A DNA stretch of 64,000 bases from Ralstonia sp. ASV6 (GCF_016429285.1 NZ_JAELUI010000001.1:1-64000); one strand, 5' to 3'. Numbered from the stretch's first letter, positions 51,983 to 61,134 are shown. Notes: generated from the letters alone by a model not told the origin. Program-made: numbers and translations.

Positions 51983-52585
51983 ATGACTAAGAAGGATGCT
52001 ATCGGGTCGACCAATGCGGAGCAGGCGTACGCCGAGGCGCTGCAACAGCAAGACCTGTTCATGGCCAGCGTTTCTCCAGAATTGCTTCAAGAGGAGGACG
52101 CGATTGCACGGACGGTCGGCTTGATGAACAGCGGGGCTCGTTCCAAACTGCGCAAGGTGTACGCCTTAGTCGACAAGCTTGTCGACGCGGCTGGTCCATT
52201 CGTAGCTTGTGAACGTGGTTGCAGTGCCTGTTGCCATATCAACATCAGCATCACAGAGACGGAGGCACAGATTATCGAAGCACAAACGGGCCGACGATAC
52301 ACACGACTGCCAGCGCCGGTTCGACATCCTGAGGGGAAGTTCACAGGAGCGCCCTGTCCATTCCTGGCAGATGGCGCTTGTTCAATATATTCAGTCCGCC
52401 CTTTTGTGTGCCGGCACCATTTGTCCTTCAATCTGGACGCGTATTGGTGTGCGCCTGAGAGAGCGCACTTGGCAAACATGCCAATGGTTTCCTTCGGCGC
52501 CGCGAAAGAGGCTTACCGCGAAGTCACTCGGCTACACACAAGCGGGGTGTATGGCGACATCCGAGATTTCTTTCCGGCGGTTTGA
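51983..52585 (+). CDS. YkgJ-family cysteine-cluster protein
   Basis: A 200-residue protein with the YkgJ-type Cys cluster thought to bind iron-sulfur or zinc: CERGCSACCHINISITETEAQII and later CPFLADGACSIYSVRPFVCRHH. The N-terminal 60 residues are helical. It starts 57 bp after the zinc-finger gene, with GGCAGGAACCT before ATG. The domain is widespread and has no settled biochemical role. Confidence 0.82.
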   Translation: MTKKDAIGSTNAEQAYAEALQQQDLFMASVSPELLQEEDAIARTVGLMNSGARSKLRKVYALVDKLVDAAGPFVACERGCSACCHINISITETEAQIIEAQTGRRYTRLPAPVRHPEGKFTGAPCPFLADGACSIYSVRPFVCRHHLSFNLDAYWCAPERAHLANMPMVSFGAAKEAYREVTRLHTSGVYGDIRDFFPAV

Positions 52586-52779
52586 GGTAATTCGCAGCAG
52601 GCGCTTGCGTCGCAGCGTTTAGGATGCTTCGCACGATTTGCTCTTGAAACGGCAACCCCTAAGCACGTCGCGCAGCGTCAGGCGACAAGATTGCGACCAG
52701 CATGACACTCCCGACCTCTAGCGCATGGATGCACATGCCTCAGACTGAAGTGCAATGACAGCCCTCATACGGAGCTCAT

Positions 52780-53196
52780 ATGTTCTCATTCAGCATGTTC
52801 AAAAGCCTGGACAAAATGGCCTTTGTTTTGTTGATTCCACTTTGCGCCATCGCCATGATGATTGACCATCCGTTGTCCAGCTTCCATCAGCCGAACTCCA
52901 TGTCGAATTGGCTCGGCTGGTTTCTTTTGATGTGTTTGTCCGCTGCAATCCTGGTCTACATCGTTGATAGCTGCATTGTGTACGTGGACGTTCGCATCTT
53001 CGAAGACCAAGCAATGCTTTTTGCGGGATTGCTCTTCCTGGCTTTCTCGCTGTACGGTGTTTCCAACTTCTACCACCAGTTGCCGCCATCGCCTTTCGGA
53101 GCGGCTTGGCATTTGACGGCTGGGTGCTACGGCTTCACCCTTCTTAGGCGGAATGCTCCGACAACGCCTTCGAGCGATAAGGGAAAGACACCCTAA
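52780..53196 (+). CDS. Hypothetical integral membrane protein
   Basis: A 138-residue protein with three to four hydrophobic segments (MAFVLLIPLCAIAMMI, WLGWFLLMCLSAAILVYIVDSCIVYV, AMLFAGLLFLAFSLYGV). GGAG lies 6 nt upstream of the start. It is the only unrecognised gene between the YkgJ-type and J-domain genes and probably belongs with them. No family recognised. Confidence 0.65.
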   Translation: MFSFSMFKSLDKMAFVLLIPLCAIAMMIDHPLSSFHQPNSMSNWLGWFLLMCLSAAILVYIVDSCIVYVDVRIFEDQAMLFAGLLFLAFSLYGVSNFYHQLPPSPFGAAWHLTAGCYGFTLLRRNAPTTPSSDKGKTP

Positions 53197-53309
53197 CTGG
53201 CACCGGGGCGAAAGCAACTGCTCGCCCCCGCCGTGGCTCGAGCCGGTAGGGCTTCCGCGGAGAACAAAAACAACATTGCCACGACATGAAGGCATGAGGA
53301 AAAAGGCGC

Positions 53310-54704
53310 ATGACGGACAACTACTACGGCGTGTTGGGCGTACGGGAAAACGCGTCAGCTGCCGAAATCAAGTCTGCTTACCGCCAAGCTGCTGCACAAG
53401 TGCATCCAGTGCATGACAACAGCGCCTCTTACCAGTTCTCAAAGCTGGCACAGGCCTACGCTGTCCTCGGCAATGACACCGCTCGCAACGCATACGATTT
53501 GCGCAGACGTTCGACTGGGCCCAGCCGCTACCAGAGCGCTCCAGCGAACAACATTGACCCAGAGGACACCTTCGCACGAAGCATGGTCGAGTGGGCAGTA
53601 GAGTTGCGGGGACAAGGCAGCACCGCCGCGCAGGTTCACAGCAGACTCGTATCGCATCGGTGCCCTGCGTCGATAGCGGATGCGGTTGCCGGATTGTTCG
53701 ATACCAGTACGCACGGAGCTCATAGTCAGGCACCGGCTGGTGCAGGCCCGATAGGCTTTAACTTTAGCAATCTGCCGGTCATTGTTGGCATTGTGGGAAT
53801 CTTGGGGTTGCTAGCCTTTTTCGCAGCGCGAGAGCCCAGCAAACCGCGCGACGAGTCCATTGTGGTGCCAAGCAAGAATGCTCCGGTCGTGGCCACAAGC
53901 ACACCAGCGGCAGAGCCCAGACCCTTTGGCTTCCTGACGGGGGCCAAAGCCCTCAAAGATTTGGATGCAGCTACAGGCGCGGCAACACGTGCTGCCGCTT
54001 CTTTTCGCTTTCCCAAGGGGAATAGCTTGCCCGCCGTGGATAGTGGCCTCTTTAAGAGCACCGTGGCGGCCAAGATACCAATCCCTTATGGCTCGCGCAC
54101 CCTGTACCTGCTACAGGCCGTCCCAATCCAGAACGAGCAGTACGACTGTCACGCATGTGCAGTGGCTGTGTCGGCGCTAATCACGTCTCACTCGAAGACA
54201 GGCGAAGAAGTCCTCGCGGGACCAATCCAAGACCTTGGAATGATGGGCTCGTGGGGTACCTACGACCTATCCAGCATCGTGCTTGTCGAAGTAGGAAAGA
54301 AGCGGCCTGGCTTGGTCTTTCGCCACTCTTGGGCTGGCCAAGGCGAGTACGGTAGTGCGGTCGAAATCTTCGGCATTGAAGGAAAAGGGCTTCGCCGGTT
54401 GGGCCAATTTGACACGGGCGCCGATTCGACAGGAGCGTTTTTCTGCCAGGAAAAGAAAGCGGCATGCGAGAAGTATGACGTGAAGGTGCGGTTCGTCCGA
54501 GGAGGTAGCACCTATTTTCCGGTGGAGTTGACCACGGTGGGCATCAAGCGCGGTCCCGATGGCATCGCTTTGCCGACCAGTGAAACCAGAGTCATGAAAT
54601 TCAACGGCAAGGCGTACGTGCAGGAGGGCTCGGACCCGGACCCCGCTCAGTCCGCGAGTGATGCCGCTGTTCCGGCTCAGAGTGCTCCGGGAGGGGCGCC
54701 ATGA
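53310..54704 (+). CDS. J-domain membrane protein with altered HPD motif
   Basis: A 464-residue protein with an N-terminal J domain (residues 3-67: DNYYGVLGVRENASAAEIKSAYRQAAAQVHP...YAVLGNDTARNAYDLRR). The HPD tripeptide that stimulates DnaK ATPase is replaced by H32-P33-V34 (VHPVHDNS), so it probably cannot activate DnaK in the normal way. A membrane helix follows (about 153-172, VIVGIVGILGLLAFFA) and then a periplasmic-type domain of about 290 residues with CHAC (QYDCHACAVAVSAL). The end overlaps the next gene (ATGA). Confidence 0.8.
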   Translation: MTDNYYGVLGVRENASAAEIKSAYRQAAAQVHPVHDNSASYQFSKLAQAYAVLGNDTARNAYDLRRRSTGPSRYQSAPANNIDPEDTFARSMVEWAVELRGQGSTAAQVHSRLVSHRCPASIADAVAGLFDTSTHGAHSQAPAGAGPIGFNFSNLPVIVGIVGILGLLAFFAAREPSKPRDESIVVPSKNAPVVATSTPAAEPRPFGFLTGAKALKDLDAATGAATRAAASFRFPKGNSLPAVDSGLFKSTVAAKIPIPYGSRTLYLLQAVPIQNEQYDCHACAVAVSALITSHSKTGEEVLAGPIQDLGMMGSWGTYDLSSIVLVEVGKKRPGLVFRHSWAGQGEYGSAVEIFGIEGKGLRRLGQFDTGADSTGAFFCQEKKAACEKYDVKVRFVRGGSTYFPVELTTVGIKRGPDGIALPTSETRVMKFNGKAYVQEGSDPDPAQSASDAAVPAQSAPGGAP

Positions 54705-55585
54705 GGACCTTCGTACGCGTGCTTTGCTGCATGACTATAGCGTTCGCGTTTTGGTCGAATGCAGCATCCGCACAAACCGACCACAATCTTGCGACCTGCC
54801 TCTCGGGCAAGTATCCCTCGCTATGCAGGCACGAACAGCTTAGTCCCGAACAACTGGATGCTGCGCGCCGCGCGGAGCTGATACAGAACTACGCCAAATG
54901 CCTTGATGGGCGCTATCCCGCTCTTTGCCGGCATGAGGACCTAACCGCCGACCAGGCCGCGGCCGTCGACGAGGCGGAACGACGTGCAAACTATGCTACC
55001 TGCATTCAGGGAAAGTATCTGGCACTTTGCGACCACCGTCGGCTCACACCAATGCAACGTATCGAAGTTGACCGGGCGGAACGTGAAGAAAACTTACGCG
55101 TGTGCTTGCAAGGCCGGTACATCGCACTATGCAGGCATCAAGATTTGACCCCGGACCAAGCGAACGCGGTTAGGGAGGCGGAGCACCAGGAAAATCGACG
55201 CGTTTGTGCGAGCTCATACGGCCAGTTCACCTGCCGTAAGGATTGGTTGGCACAGGATGCGCAGCAGGCTGCGAACGCGGCCGCCGCGCTACGGGCCGCT
55301 CAACCGACTGCCGAGTCAACTCAGTTAGCGCCACAGCAACACACTACGCCACCATTGGCGGCAGTAGCCAAGTCTCCGAAAGCACCGCGGTGTGCATCAT
55401 TCTGGGTTGGCGCTGTGGACCGGCAGGGAAACTACATCTACCTATCGGATTACACCAAGCTGGTACCCGTTCAAGTCGCGGACAAACCAAAGTTGGCCAC
55501 CTGGCAGCGCGGGCAGGATGTTGAACTGTGTGATGGCACGCTGACCAACAAAGGGACGGCCCAGAGCGTCACCGTCTCCGAGTGA
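54701..55585 (+). CDS. Secreted Cys/His-repeat protein
   Basis: A 294-residue exported protein with a clean signal peptide (MRTFVRVLCCMTIAFAFWSNAASAQ). It is followed by four copies of a roughly 39-residue repeat, each with C-x2-GKYPSLCRHE or its variants and an acidic/aromatic helix (for example LSPEQLDAARRAELIQNYAKCLDGRYPALCRHE), then a partial fifth. The repeated pairs of Cys, with conserved LCRH, suggest disulfide-linked or metal-binding modules. The C-terminal 80 residues are a separate beta-type domain (APRCASFWVGAVDRQGNYIYLS). Overlaps the J-protein gene by 4 nt. I do not recognise the family. Confidence 0.75.
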   Translation: MRTFVRVLCCMTIAFAFWSNAASAQTDHNLATCLSGKYPSLCRHEQLSPEQLDAARRAELIQNYAKCLDGRYPALCRHEDLTADQAAAVDEAERRANYATCIQGKYLALCDHRRLTPMQRIEVDRAEREENLRVCLQGRYIALCRHQDLTPDQANAVREAEHQENRRVCASSYGQFTCRKDWLAQDAQQAANAAAALRAAQPTAESTQLAPQQHTTPPLAAVAKSPKAPRCASFWVGAVDRQGNYIYLSDYTKLVPVQVADKPKLATWQRGQDVELCDGTLTNKGTAQSVTVSE

Positions 55586-55613
55586 TGGCACTGCGTTACG
55601 CCGGCCGTCCGCC

Positions 55614-57545
55614 CTACGCGATAGCGCGATAATCCGCTTCGGCTTGAGCTACCTGCAAGTTTGCGTTGCTCACTACCTCACGCATTAGATTGCGCTCTTG
55701 CTCAATGCGCAGTCGCTCGCGTTTGAGCAGTTCAGGCCCAGCGGTAAGTTGGGATTCGAGTTGCCGCTTGAGCTGAGTGTAGCGTTGTTGCAGCCGTCCC
55801 AAGTCTGCTGGGTCAATGCCCCTGCTTGGGTCAAATACGAAGCGGCTCTCAATGCGTTTGCGCCAATTCATCAGTTCGCCCGTCAACCGCTCACCGAACC
55901 CTTTGATGGCACGCACTTGGTGGTACGACACATCCGCCGCTGTTTCGATGCCGAAAGACGCCAAGGTCGACTTGCGCGTCGGTCCAACCCCCGGGATGTC
56001 GTAGTCCGAGATAAAAAATTGCTCCAGGAACCGGCGGAGTTGCAGTTCACGCGCATTTTTCTGTAGTTGGACCTTGTCCGCGGCAAATTTGTTGGAAAGC
56101 TCCTCATACTCCTGCCGCGCTTTCCTAAGCAGGTCTATCTTGTCTTGAAACGCCTTGTCGGTCGCAATCTCCGCCCACTGAGCCCATGCCGCTGTCGCAA
56201 CTTGTTTTGCTGTTTTCAGCGTGTCCTTTCTTCGACTGAGCTCTGGACCAACATTGCTCTTCCAAAGGAAGAGCCAGCCGCATAAGAACAAGGAAAGGAA
56301 GGCCATCGATGGGCTGACCGCCACGCAGCCTACGAAGATGAGTACCGCGACAACGCGGCGAATGATTTGCCACGTACGTGCCTCTCGCACTTCGGGCGGC
56401 AGAGGCTTTGGCACTAGCCCGGTTGGTGCAACGACGGCCGGGGTTGGCGCAGTGCCAGGTGTTTGCACCGCCAGGATGGCGGCCCAAACGCGACTAAGGT
56501 CGAATGTCGACGCATTGGCTCCCGGCGTGGTGATAAGGCCTACGAAGAAGATGATGTTGGCGCGCTGTTCGATTTCGCACCACGGGCAACCAGAGTGGCC
56601 GCCGTAATACTTGTGGGCGCTATCCGCGGTACAAGCGCGAAGCTGGGATTTCACGCCGTCTAGGGCTGCCACCCAGTTGGCGGCAGTGGGTCGCCCGGAT
56701 TTCGCACCGACCTCCGTGAATGCTTGCTCGAACATTGCCGCCATCTCGGGTGGCAGTATTTCCGGTCCGACAGTGTTAGGGGGAGGTAACAACCCACGGC
56801 TACCGGCAGGCGCTGTAAACGCATACCGGAACTCCTGAATGGCGCGCTCCTGTGGCATATCCCCACTGCCTGTGTAGCGACCGGAGTACGGATGTCGCCC
56901 CATGAGCAGAAGGTGGAATACCAACAACGCTAAGCCAAAGTTGTCGTGATTGGCCGTGCGGAGCACGTCTCGGAAGCTGGACCGTCCCTGCAACTCCGGC
57001 GCTGTAAAGTTTGGCACGCCGACCTCGCACAGGAATGGCGAGTTACCGTTCGGAATTTGGAAGGAGTCGCAGTCGATAAGGCGTGCAAGAGAGTTACGGC
57101 CTACGAACACCGAGTTCGGGTTGATGTCGCCGATAACACAACCTGAACCATGGACAGTCGTGAATGCCGCTGCAACGTTGCGCGCGGTGTGCACAAGGAA
57201 GGCCCAGTCAGCGTTGGGAAACCGTTGCTTGCGATGACCTGGTCCGTAGAGGTGGTGTAGCGGCTCCGCAAACTGAGCCTTCGGCATAAGGAAGCCGCGA
57301 ATAGGGCCACCCGCTTTAGGGTGCAAGGTCTGCAGCGGCCACGCAGCGACCGCCTTGAGCTTGTCGTCGACGCGGGCCACCATGGTCCGTAGCTTCGCCT
57401 GCTTGTCCTGGGATAGCGCCTCGTGATAGACCTTGGCGACGATTTCTGTGCCAATCCCAGGCACTTCGAATACCGTGCCTTCGCCGCCCCGGCCCAACTC
57501 TTTTCCCAACGCGATGCGCTGGCCTTGCCCGTCAAATAGCTCCAT
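55614..57545 (-). CDS. TerY-P triad protein kinase with helix-hairpin-helix (YegI-like)
   Basis: A 643-residue protein kinase. Glycine loop LGRGGEGTVF (18-26), ATP-binding K38 in IVAKVY, catalytic loop VIGDINPNS (D140), and metal-binding DCD at 158-160 in place of DFG. After the kinase domain (to about 320) come hydrophobic segments (about 335-350 and 390-435), a coiled-coil stretch, and a C-terminal helix-hairpin-helix DNA-binding-type region (about 515-560, IPGVGPTRKSTLASFGIETAADV). This is the kinase of TerY-P triads (compare E. coli YegI). The start overlaps the PP2C stop (TGATG), so the three genes are one operon. Confidence 0.87.
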   Translation of the reverse strand: MELFDGQGQRIALGKELGRGGEGTVFEVPGIGTEIVAKVYHEALSQDKQAKLRTMVARVDDKLKAVAAWPLQTLHPKAGGPIRGFLMPKAQFAEPLHHLYGPGHRKQRFPNADWAFLVHTARNVAAAFTTVHGSGCVIGDINPNSVFVGRNSLARLIDCDSFQIPNGNSPFLCEVGVPNFTAPELQGRSSFRDVLRTANHDNFGLALLVFHLLLMGRHPYSGRYTGSGDMPQERAIQEFRYAFTAPAGSRGLLPPPNTVGPEILPPEMAAMFEQAFTEVGAKSGRPTAANWVAALDGVKSQLRACTADSAHKYYGGHSGCPWCEIEQRANIIFFVGLITTPGANASTFDLSRVWAAILAVQTPGTAPTPAVVAPTGLVPKPLPPEVREARTWQIIRRVVAVLIFVGCVAVSPSMAFLSLFLCGWLFLWKSNVGPELSRRKDTLKTAKQVATAAWAQWAEIATDKAFQDKIDLLRKARQEYEELSNKFAADKVQLQKNARELQLRRFLEQFFISDYDIPGVGPTRKSTLASFGIETAADVSYHQVRAIKGFGERLTGELMNWRKRIESRFVFDPSRGIDPADLGRLQQRYTQLKRQLESQLTAGPELLKRERLRIEQERNLMREVVSNANLQVAQAEADYRAIA

Positions 57546-58306
57546 CAGACAGTCCTACGGGTGGCCAATATCAAAGTCTTGTCATCGTCCGTTCGCTCAT
57601 TGACCTGGGGGCTGTTGAGGAACTGCCCGAGCTGTGTGCTAAGGCCCTCACACTCGCTCGACTGCGTGCGGCGGAGCACGCTAAACATTGGTTCGAAGAA
57701 TGGTTGATGCGGGAGTTTCGTTTCAAAGGCCAAAGCTAAACGCTGCAGCCCATCGCTAAACAAGGCAATCTCTTCAACGTCCACGTGCGCACTTGCGATA
57801 GTAAGGTTCTCCAACGCATCGTCATCCGTCACGAAGTGGGTCATGTTTGCGTAGGGGCCTGCGTCTGGCCAGAAGACGACTCCTTGGACGGCGGGGCTCG
57901 TGACAACGATGGCGCCGTCGCCCACTTGAAAGAACAATGCGCTACCCTGGCCAACAATGGCACCAAGCAGTGTGCACGCGTAATCACGAGCCGTCGCGCC
58001 CACTGCGTCTGCCGCCTTTTGGACAGCTGCCTGCACACCGGCCACCCAGTCGCCGACATCAGAGTCACACACGCCTACACCGCGCGCAACGGTTGCCTCA
58101 ATGCAGGCCATCGCGGTAGTGCAAGCAAGGTCAGAGCCCTGCTCAGCGTACCGTGCGCTGCCGGCACCGTCCGATACTAGGCACACCAAGTACTCGGCAC
58201 CATCGGGAGCCTTCAGGCTGTCGACAAAGCACGTGTCTTGGCAGGGGTGGCCGCCAGCCAGATGAGAGGTGCCGATTGCACTGGCGTTGATGACTCGCCA
58301 AGTCAC
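57545..58306 (-). CDS. TerY-P triad PP2C-type phosphatase (YegK-like)
   Basis: A 253-residue metal-dependent Ser/Thr phosphatase. PP2C motifs are [10 protein letters not shown] (QD, motif 1), [27 protein letters not shown] and [11 protein letters not shown]. The start is GTG at 58306, overlapping the VWA stop as GTGA, with GGGAGGTGG just before it; the frame running further upstream is a shadow of the VWA gene. It would reverse phosphorylation by the kinase encoded downstream. This matches E. coli YegK. Confidence 0.85.
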   Translation of the reverse strand: MTWRVINASAIGTSHLAGGHPCQDTCFVDSLKAPDGAEYLVCLVSDGAGSARYAEQGSDLACTTAMACIEATVARGVGVCDSDVGDWVAGVQAAVQKAADAVGATARDYACTLLGAIVGQGSALFFQVGDGAIVVTSPAVQGVVFWPDAGPYANMTHFVTDDDALENLTIASAHVDVEEIALFSDGLQRLALAFETKLPHQPFFEPMFSVLRRTQSSECEGLSTQLGQFLNSPQVNERTDDDKTLILATRRTV

Positions 58307-58977
58307 ACCACCTCCCAGCCAGTGCGGGCTGGAAGCGTGACCGCGGTTCCCACCGTGGACTGCGATACGGACTTCATCGAGTTCGAAAGCCATTGGAATA
58401 GCTCTCGGAATTTGAGTCCGTTGAGTTTGAGCGGCTCTCGAACGGAAATCTGTTTCAGCACGTCCATGTTCGCACCATCGACCGCTACGGCGAAGAATGC
58501 GAACGACTTCGATGCCTCTCCTTCACGGACAAGTGCTGCAGCGGATTGCCATTCATCTGTCGGGCCGCCATCGGTGATAAGAAACACCCAGGGACGATAG
58601 AACGAGATGCCGTTTGCTCGATACTCGTCCTTCCGTTGACGCAGCAGCTCAAGGCCCTGTCGGATGGCCGAGCCCATGGGCGTGTCTCCCGTGGCCTCCA
58701 GATGAGGCGGGATGAAGTTCGGCGCGGTCTGGAAAGTATTGCGGACTTGGGTCGGACCAAAAGTCACGACTGCAATTTCCACGCGCTTCATTGCCAGTGA
58801 ATCTGCGGCCAACTCGTCTTTGAAAGCAACAACTCCAGCATTCAGTTCCGTAATGGCGGAGCCGGCCATGGAGGCGGACGTATCAAGCAGCAGCAGGCAT
58901 GGACAACGCGGTTCCGGATTATCAGCGAAGCTATCAGTGCCGAATGGCACCTGTAAAGCAAACTCGTTCTCGGACAT
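58303..58977 (-). CDS. TerY-like VWA-domain protein
   Basis: A 224-residue von Willebrand A domain protein of the TerY/YegL type. The MIDAS metal site is DTSAS (about 31-35) in [13 protein letters not shown], with the Thr in GDTPMGSAI and the Asp in [12 protein letters not shown] proteins of this type are the likely phosphorylation targets or scaffolds in TerY-P triads. It is the first gene of the triad, with GGAGGGG before ATG 58977. It is the first gene of the transcript, with a 280-bp gap to the divergent-looking intergenic region. Confidence 0.87.
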   Translation of the reverse strand: MSENEFALQVPFGTDSFADNPEPRCPCLLLLDTSASMAGSAITELNAGVVAFKDELAADSLAMKRVEIAVVTFGPTQVRNTFQTAPNFIPPHLEATGDTPMGSAIRQGLELLRQRKDEYRANGISFYRPWVFLITDGGPTDEWQSAAALVREGEASKSFAFFAVAVDGANMDVLKQISVREPLKLNGLKFRELFQWLSNSMKSVSQSTVGTAVTLPARTGWEVV

Positions 58978-59172
58978 TGCACTCCCCTCCTGACATATTG
59001 GACTGCCATCATAGCCAGTGCAGCGGTGTCGGGAAAGATGCTCGAATTGGTACCCCTACGATAGGAGTAAGTCCTGGCCCCGTAACCGTCAACAGACATC
59101 CGGAAAGTAATACTTCCAGCAAAGCAAGTCGCGGAGAATTGCGCTGTCGAAGCCGAGCTTGTGGGGCAGAGA

Positions 59173-59199
59173 ATGGCTCCCTACCGGGAGCCATTTTTT
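59173..59199 (+). terminator. Intrinsic terminator in the VWA-phosphoribosyltransferase gap
   Basis: ATGGCTCCC and GGGAGCCAT form a perfect 9-bp stem with a 4-nt loop, followed by TTTTTT on the plus strand. It fits best as a plus-strand terminator, although no plus-strand gene precedes it. On the minus strand it could also end the phosphoribosyltransferase transcript, but the T-run there is weak (TTCTCT). Confidence 0.7.
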
Positions 59200-59260
59200 C
59201 GGGCGCGGAGCGATAAAACGCAACGAGCCCTACTGAAGATACGCTTTGTGAGCGCGCAGG

Positions 59261-60316
59261 TCAGACGCGGTAGTGCCCCATATCGCCGACGAGGCGATTA
59301 GTCATGAGGAAGTATTTTTCTGGTTTGTCTTTCGTGCCGATAGTGATGGAGCGCGACGAGTTGTACTCAGCGAATCCGCGTTTCTTGTACCAATTGACCT
59401 TGTCCTCGATTGCCCAGAGGGAGATGTTCTCGCAGCCCCTGAGTTTCGCGTAGTTCTCGACGTGGTTATAGAGAGCCGTGCCGACGCCGGGTTCCGAGCG
59501 CGATTGGCAACTGACGATATGGTGAATCCAGAGCGTCTCGTCTTCAATGTGATACGCGACAAAACCAACGGGGACGGAATTCCACTCGAGCACCATGATG
59601 TGTTTGGCGCGCGTGGTTGCGTCGAAGTAGCGGTCTTCGCTCTTATAACGGGCAATGCTCGTTGCCGACTCGCCGACGTTGAACTCGGGGTCACCCTCAA
59701 GCGGCGGACGAAGGACAAGAGCCGGGGACCCACTACCAGGGCCAGAGCCCTGGGTCGAGTAGTGTGACAACGCGGTGTTTGGCGTAATCCCGTCGCGTAC
59801 CAGCATTACGTACTCGCCGCCCTCATAGAGGCACCCGTACCAGGTGGGGATGAAAGCTGAGTCTGCGTTGACGGCGACCGCGTAGGTCCACACGCGTGCG
59901 GAAAATTTGCGGAGGTGGGCGTATACGGACGTCAGCGTATGGCCGCTTCGGCAAACGCCGTCGATAACGAGGAAGGCAACGCTGCGGGATAGTTGGCCGT
60001 TGTCAGCCGGGGGCCATACTTCATCAAGGGTGTACTGCACGCCTTCATCGATGACAGCGATGATTTGCCCGCTCTTCTGTTCGTCCTTTTGAACGGAGAC
60101 GAACATGATGTGCTGGTTATTGAAATCTGAGATGGGCGTGGCCTTCAATTGCTTGATTAGGCGCTGCGCCATCTGAGTGCCCGACTCCCCCACGCCGACC
60201 ACGAACAGCGTCTCGATGGGCACCTTGGCGTCACTCAGGACTGCTTTCTCCAGCTGGTTACGCAGGTCAGCCAAGAACGAGTCGACGCGCTGGTCCTCGA
60301 TGAATATCTTTTTCAT
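59261..60316 (-). CDS. Phosphoribosyltransferase-GNAT fusion protein
   Basis: A 351-residue fusion. Residues 1-190 resemble a type I phosphoribosyltransferase: ETLFVVGVGESGTQMAQRLIKQL near the substrate loop and VAFLVIDGVCRSGHTL (113-128) as the PRPP-binding loop, with VCRSGHT in place of the usual D(D/E)xxxTGxT. Residues 215-345 are a GNAT acetyltransferase (IMVLEWNSVPVGFVAYHIEDETLWIHHIVSCQSRSEPGVGTALYNHVENYAKLRG, then WYKKRGFAEY). Start ATG 60316 follows the terminator of the upstream gene by 4 nt; a TTG 6 nt earlier is also in frame. Function unknown. The order and domain pairing suggest nucleotide modification plus acetyl transfer. Confidence 0.78.
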   Translation of the reverse strand: MKKIFIEDQRVDSFLADLRNQLEKAVLSDAKVPIETLFVVGVGESGTQMAQRLIKQLKATPISDFNNQHIMFVSVQKDEQKSGQIIAVIDEGVQYTLDEVWPPADNGQLSRSVAFLVIDGVCRSGHTLTSVYAHLRKFSARVWTYAVAVNADSAFIPTWYGCLYEGGEYVMLVRDGITPNTALSHYSTQGSGPGSGSPALVLRPPLEGDPEFNVGESATSIARYKSEDRYFDATTRAKHIMVLEWNSVPVGFVAYHIEDETLWIHHIVSCQSRSEPGVGTALYNHVENYAKLRGCENISLWAIEDKVNWYKKRGFAEYNSSRSITIGTKDKPEKYFLMTNRLVGDMGHYRV

Positions 60317-60320
60317 GTTC

Positions 60321-60353
60321 AAAAAAAAAGCTGGGTAGCAAAGCTACCCAGCT
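60321..60353 (-). terminator. Intrinsic terminator abutting the phosphoribosyltransferase-GNAT start
   Basis: Minus strand: AGCTGGGTAGC, a 3-nt loop and GCTACCCAGCT (11-bp perfect stem, 60329-60353), then nine T residues ending 4 nt before the ATG at 60316. It ends the 79-residue gene transcript and leaves almost no leader for the next gene, so read-through may control the fusion gene. Confidence 0.88.
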
Positions 60354-60369
60354 GTTTGTGCGTGCGGAG

Positions 60370-60609
60370 TTATCGCGGCAGCGTCGTAACCAGCTCTTCG
60401 CCGATTTCGGTTACGGCGCAGGCGCGGCAAAGCTTCTCAGTTGTGCCTTCGTCCGTTTCGCGAAAGCGCACACCGGTAATCGATTCTTGCAACGGAATCC
60501 CGCACTCAGCGCACTTCGGCTTAAGCGCACGAACTCCGGCCAGAAGGCCATCAAAGTTCACGCCGCCAGCCGCATTTTGGAACTTGATATTTTCCGCGAC
60601 GTTTGCCAT
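60370..60609 (-). CDS. Zinc-ribbon miniprotein
   Basis: A 79-residue protein with two CxxC pairs (KCAECG and LCRACA) about 27 residues apart, a treble-clef/zinc-ribbon layout: MANVAENIKFQNAAGGVNFDGLLAGVRALKPKCAECGIPL. GGAGG lies 5 nt before ATG 60609. It ends 16 bp before the terminator that abuts the phosphoribosyltransferase gene. Unknown function; the size suggests a regulator or accessory subunit. Confidence 0.68.
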   Translation of the reverse strand: MANVAENIKFQNAAGGVNFDGLLAGVRALKPKCAECGIPLQESITGVRFRETDEGTTEKLCRACAVTEIGEELVTTLPR

Positions 60610-61134
60610 GTCAACCTCCGATGGGCAGTAATTTGAAGAAACCCGCTATTGATGCATAGATGTGCGGCCGCTGTCAATAGTAGCGGACGGGCTACATGCT
60701 GTGCAGAGGCGAGACACAGCGCCATCCTGTTGCTAGGTTGCGACACGGCAACGGGGCCTGCAAGTGAGTATAGCTCAAGGCGCATGGGATGTTGTGGAGC
60801 CGAGAGCCGCGCGTGTCTGGGAGAACATTCATCGGCATAGGGCCGCTTAGCATCTTGCCGGAATCTCGAAGCGGCTCGCCGGTGTCCATGCTCGACTTTT
60901 GAGTTCTCAAGCCTTCCCGGCGTACGGAGGCAAGGCTCATGCGCGACTGAGACGAAGAACTGGAGCCGGAGGAATGCGCACGTCTCTACCGAGATGGACT
61001 CGGGCCTGCATGTACGTGTGCGTGTGTCAACGCGACCCACCTGGCTGCCCACTCAAGCCGACAAGTAGGCACAGGTATAGTACGCTAGGGCAATCACGAT
61101 GATGCAGGCGGCGACCGTCAGCAGGTAGCGACGG
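60610..61134. other. Intergenic region upstream of the zinc-ribbon gene
   Basis: About 525 bp between two minus-strand genes. It should contain the promoter of the zinc-ribbon and phosphoribosyltransferase genes. I see no convincing open frame, tRNA or strong hairpin. Confidence 0.5.
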
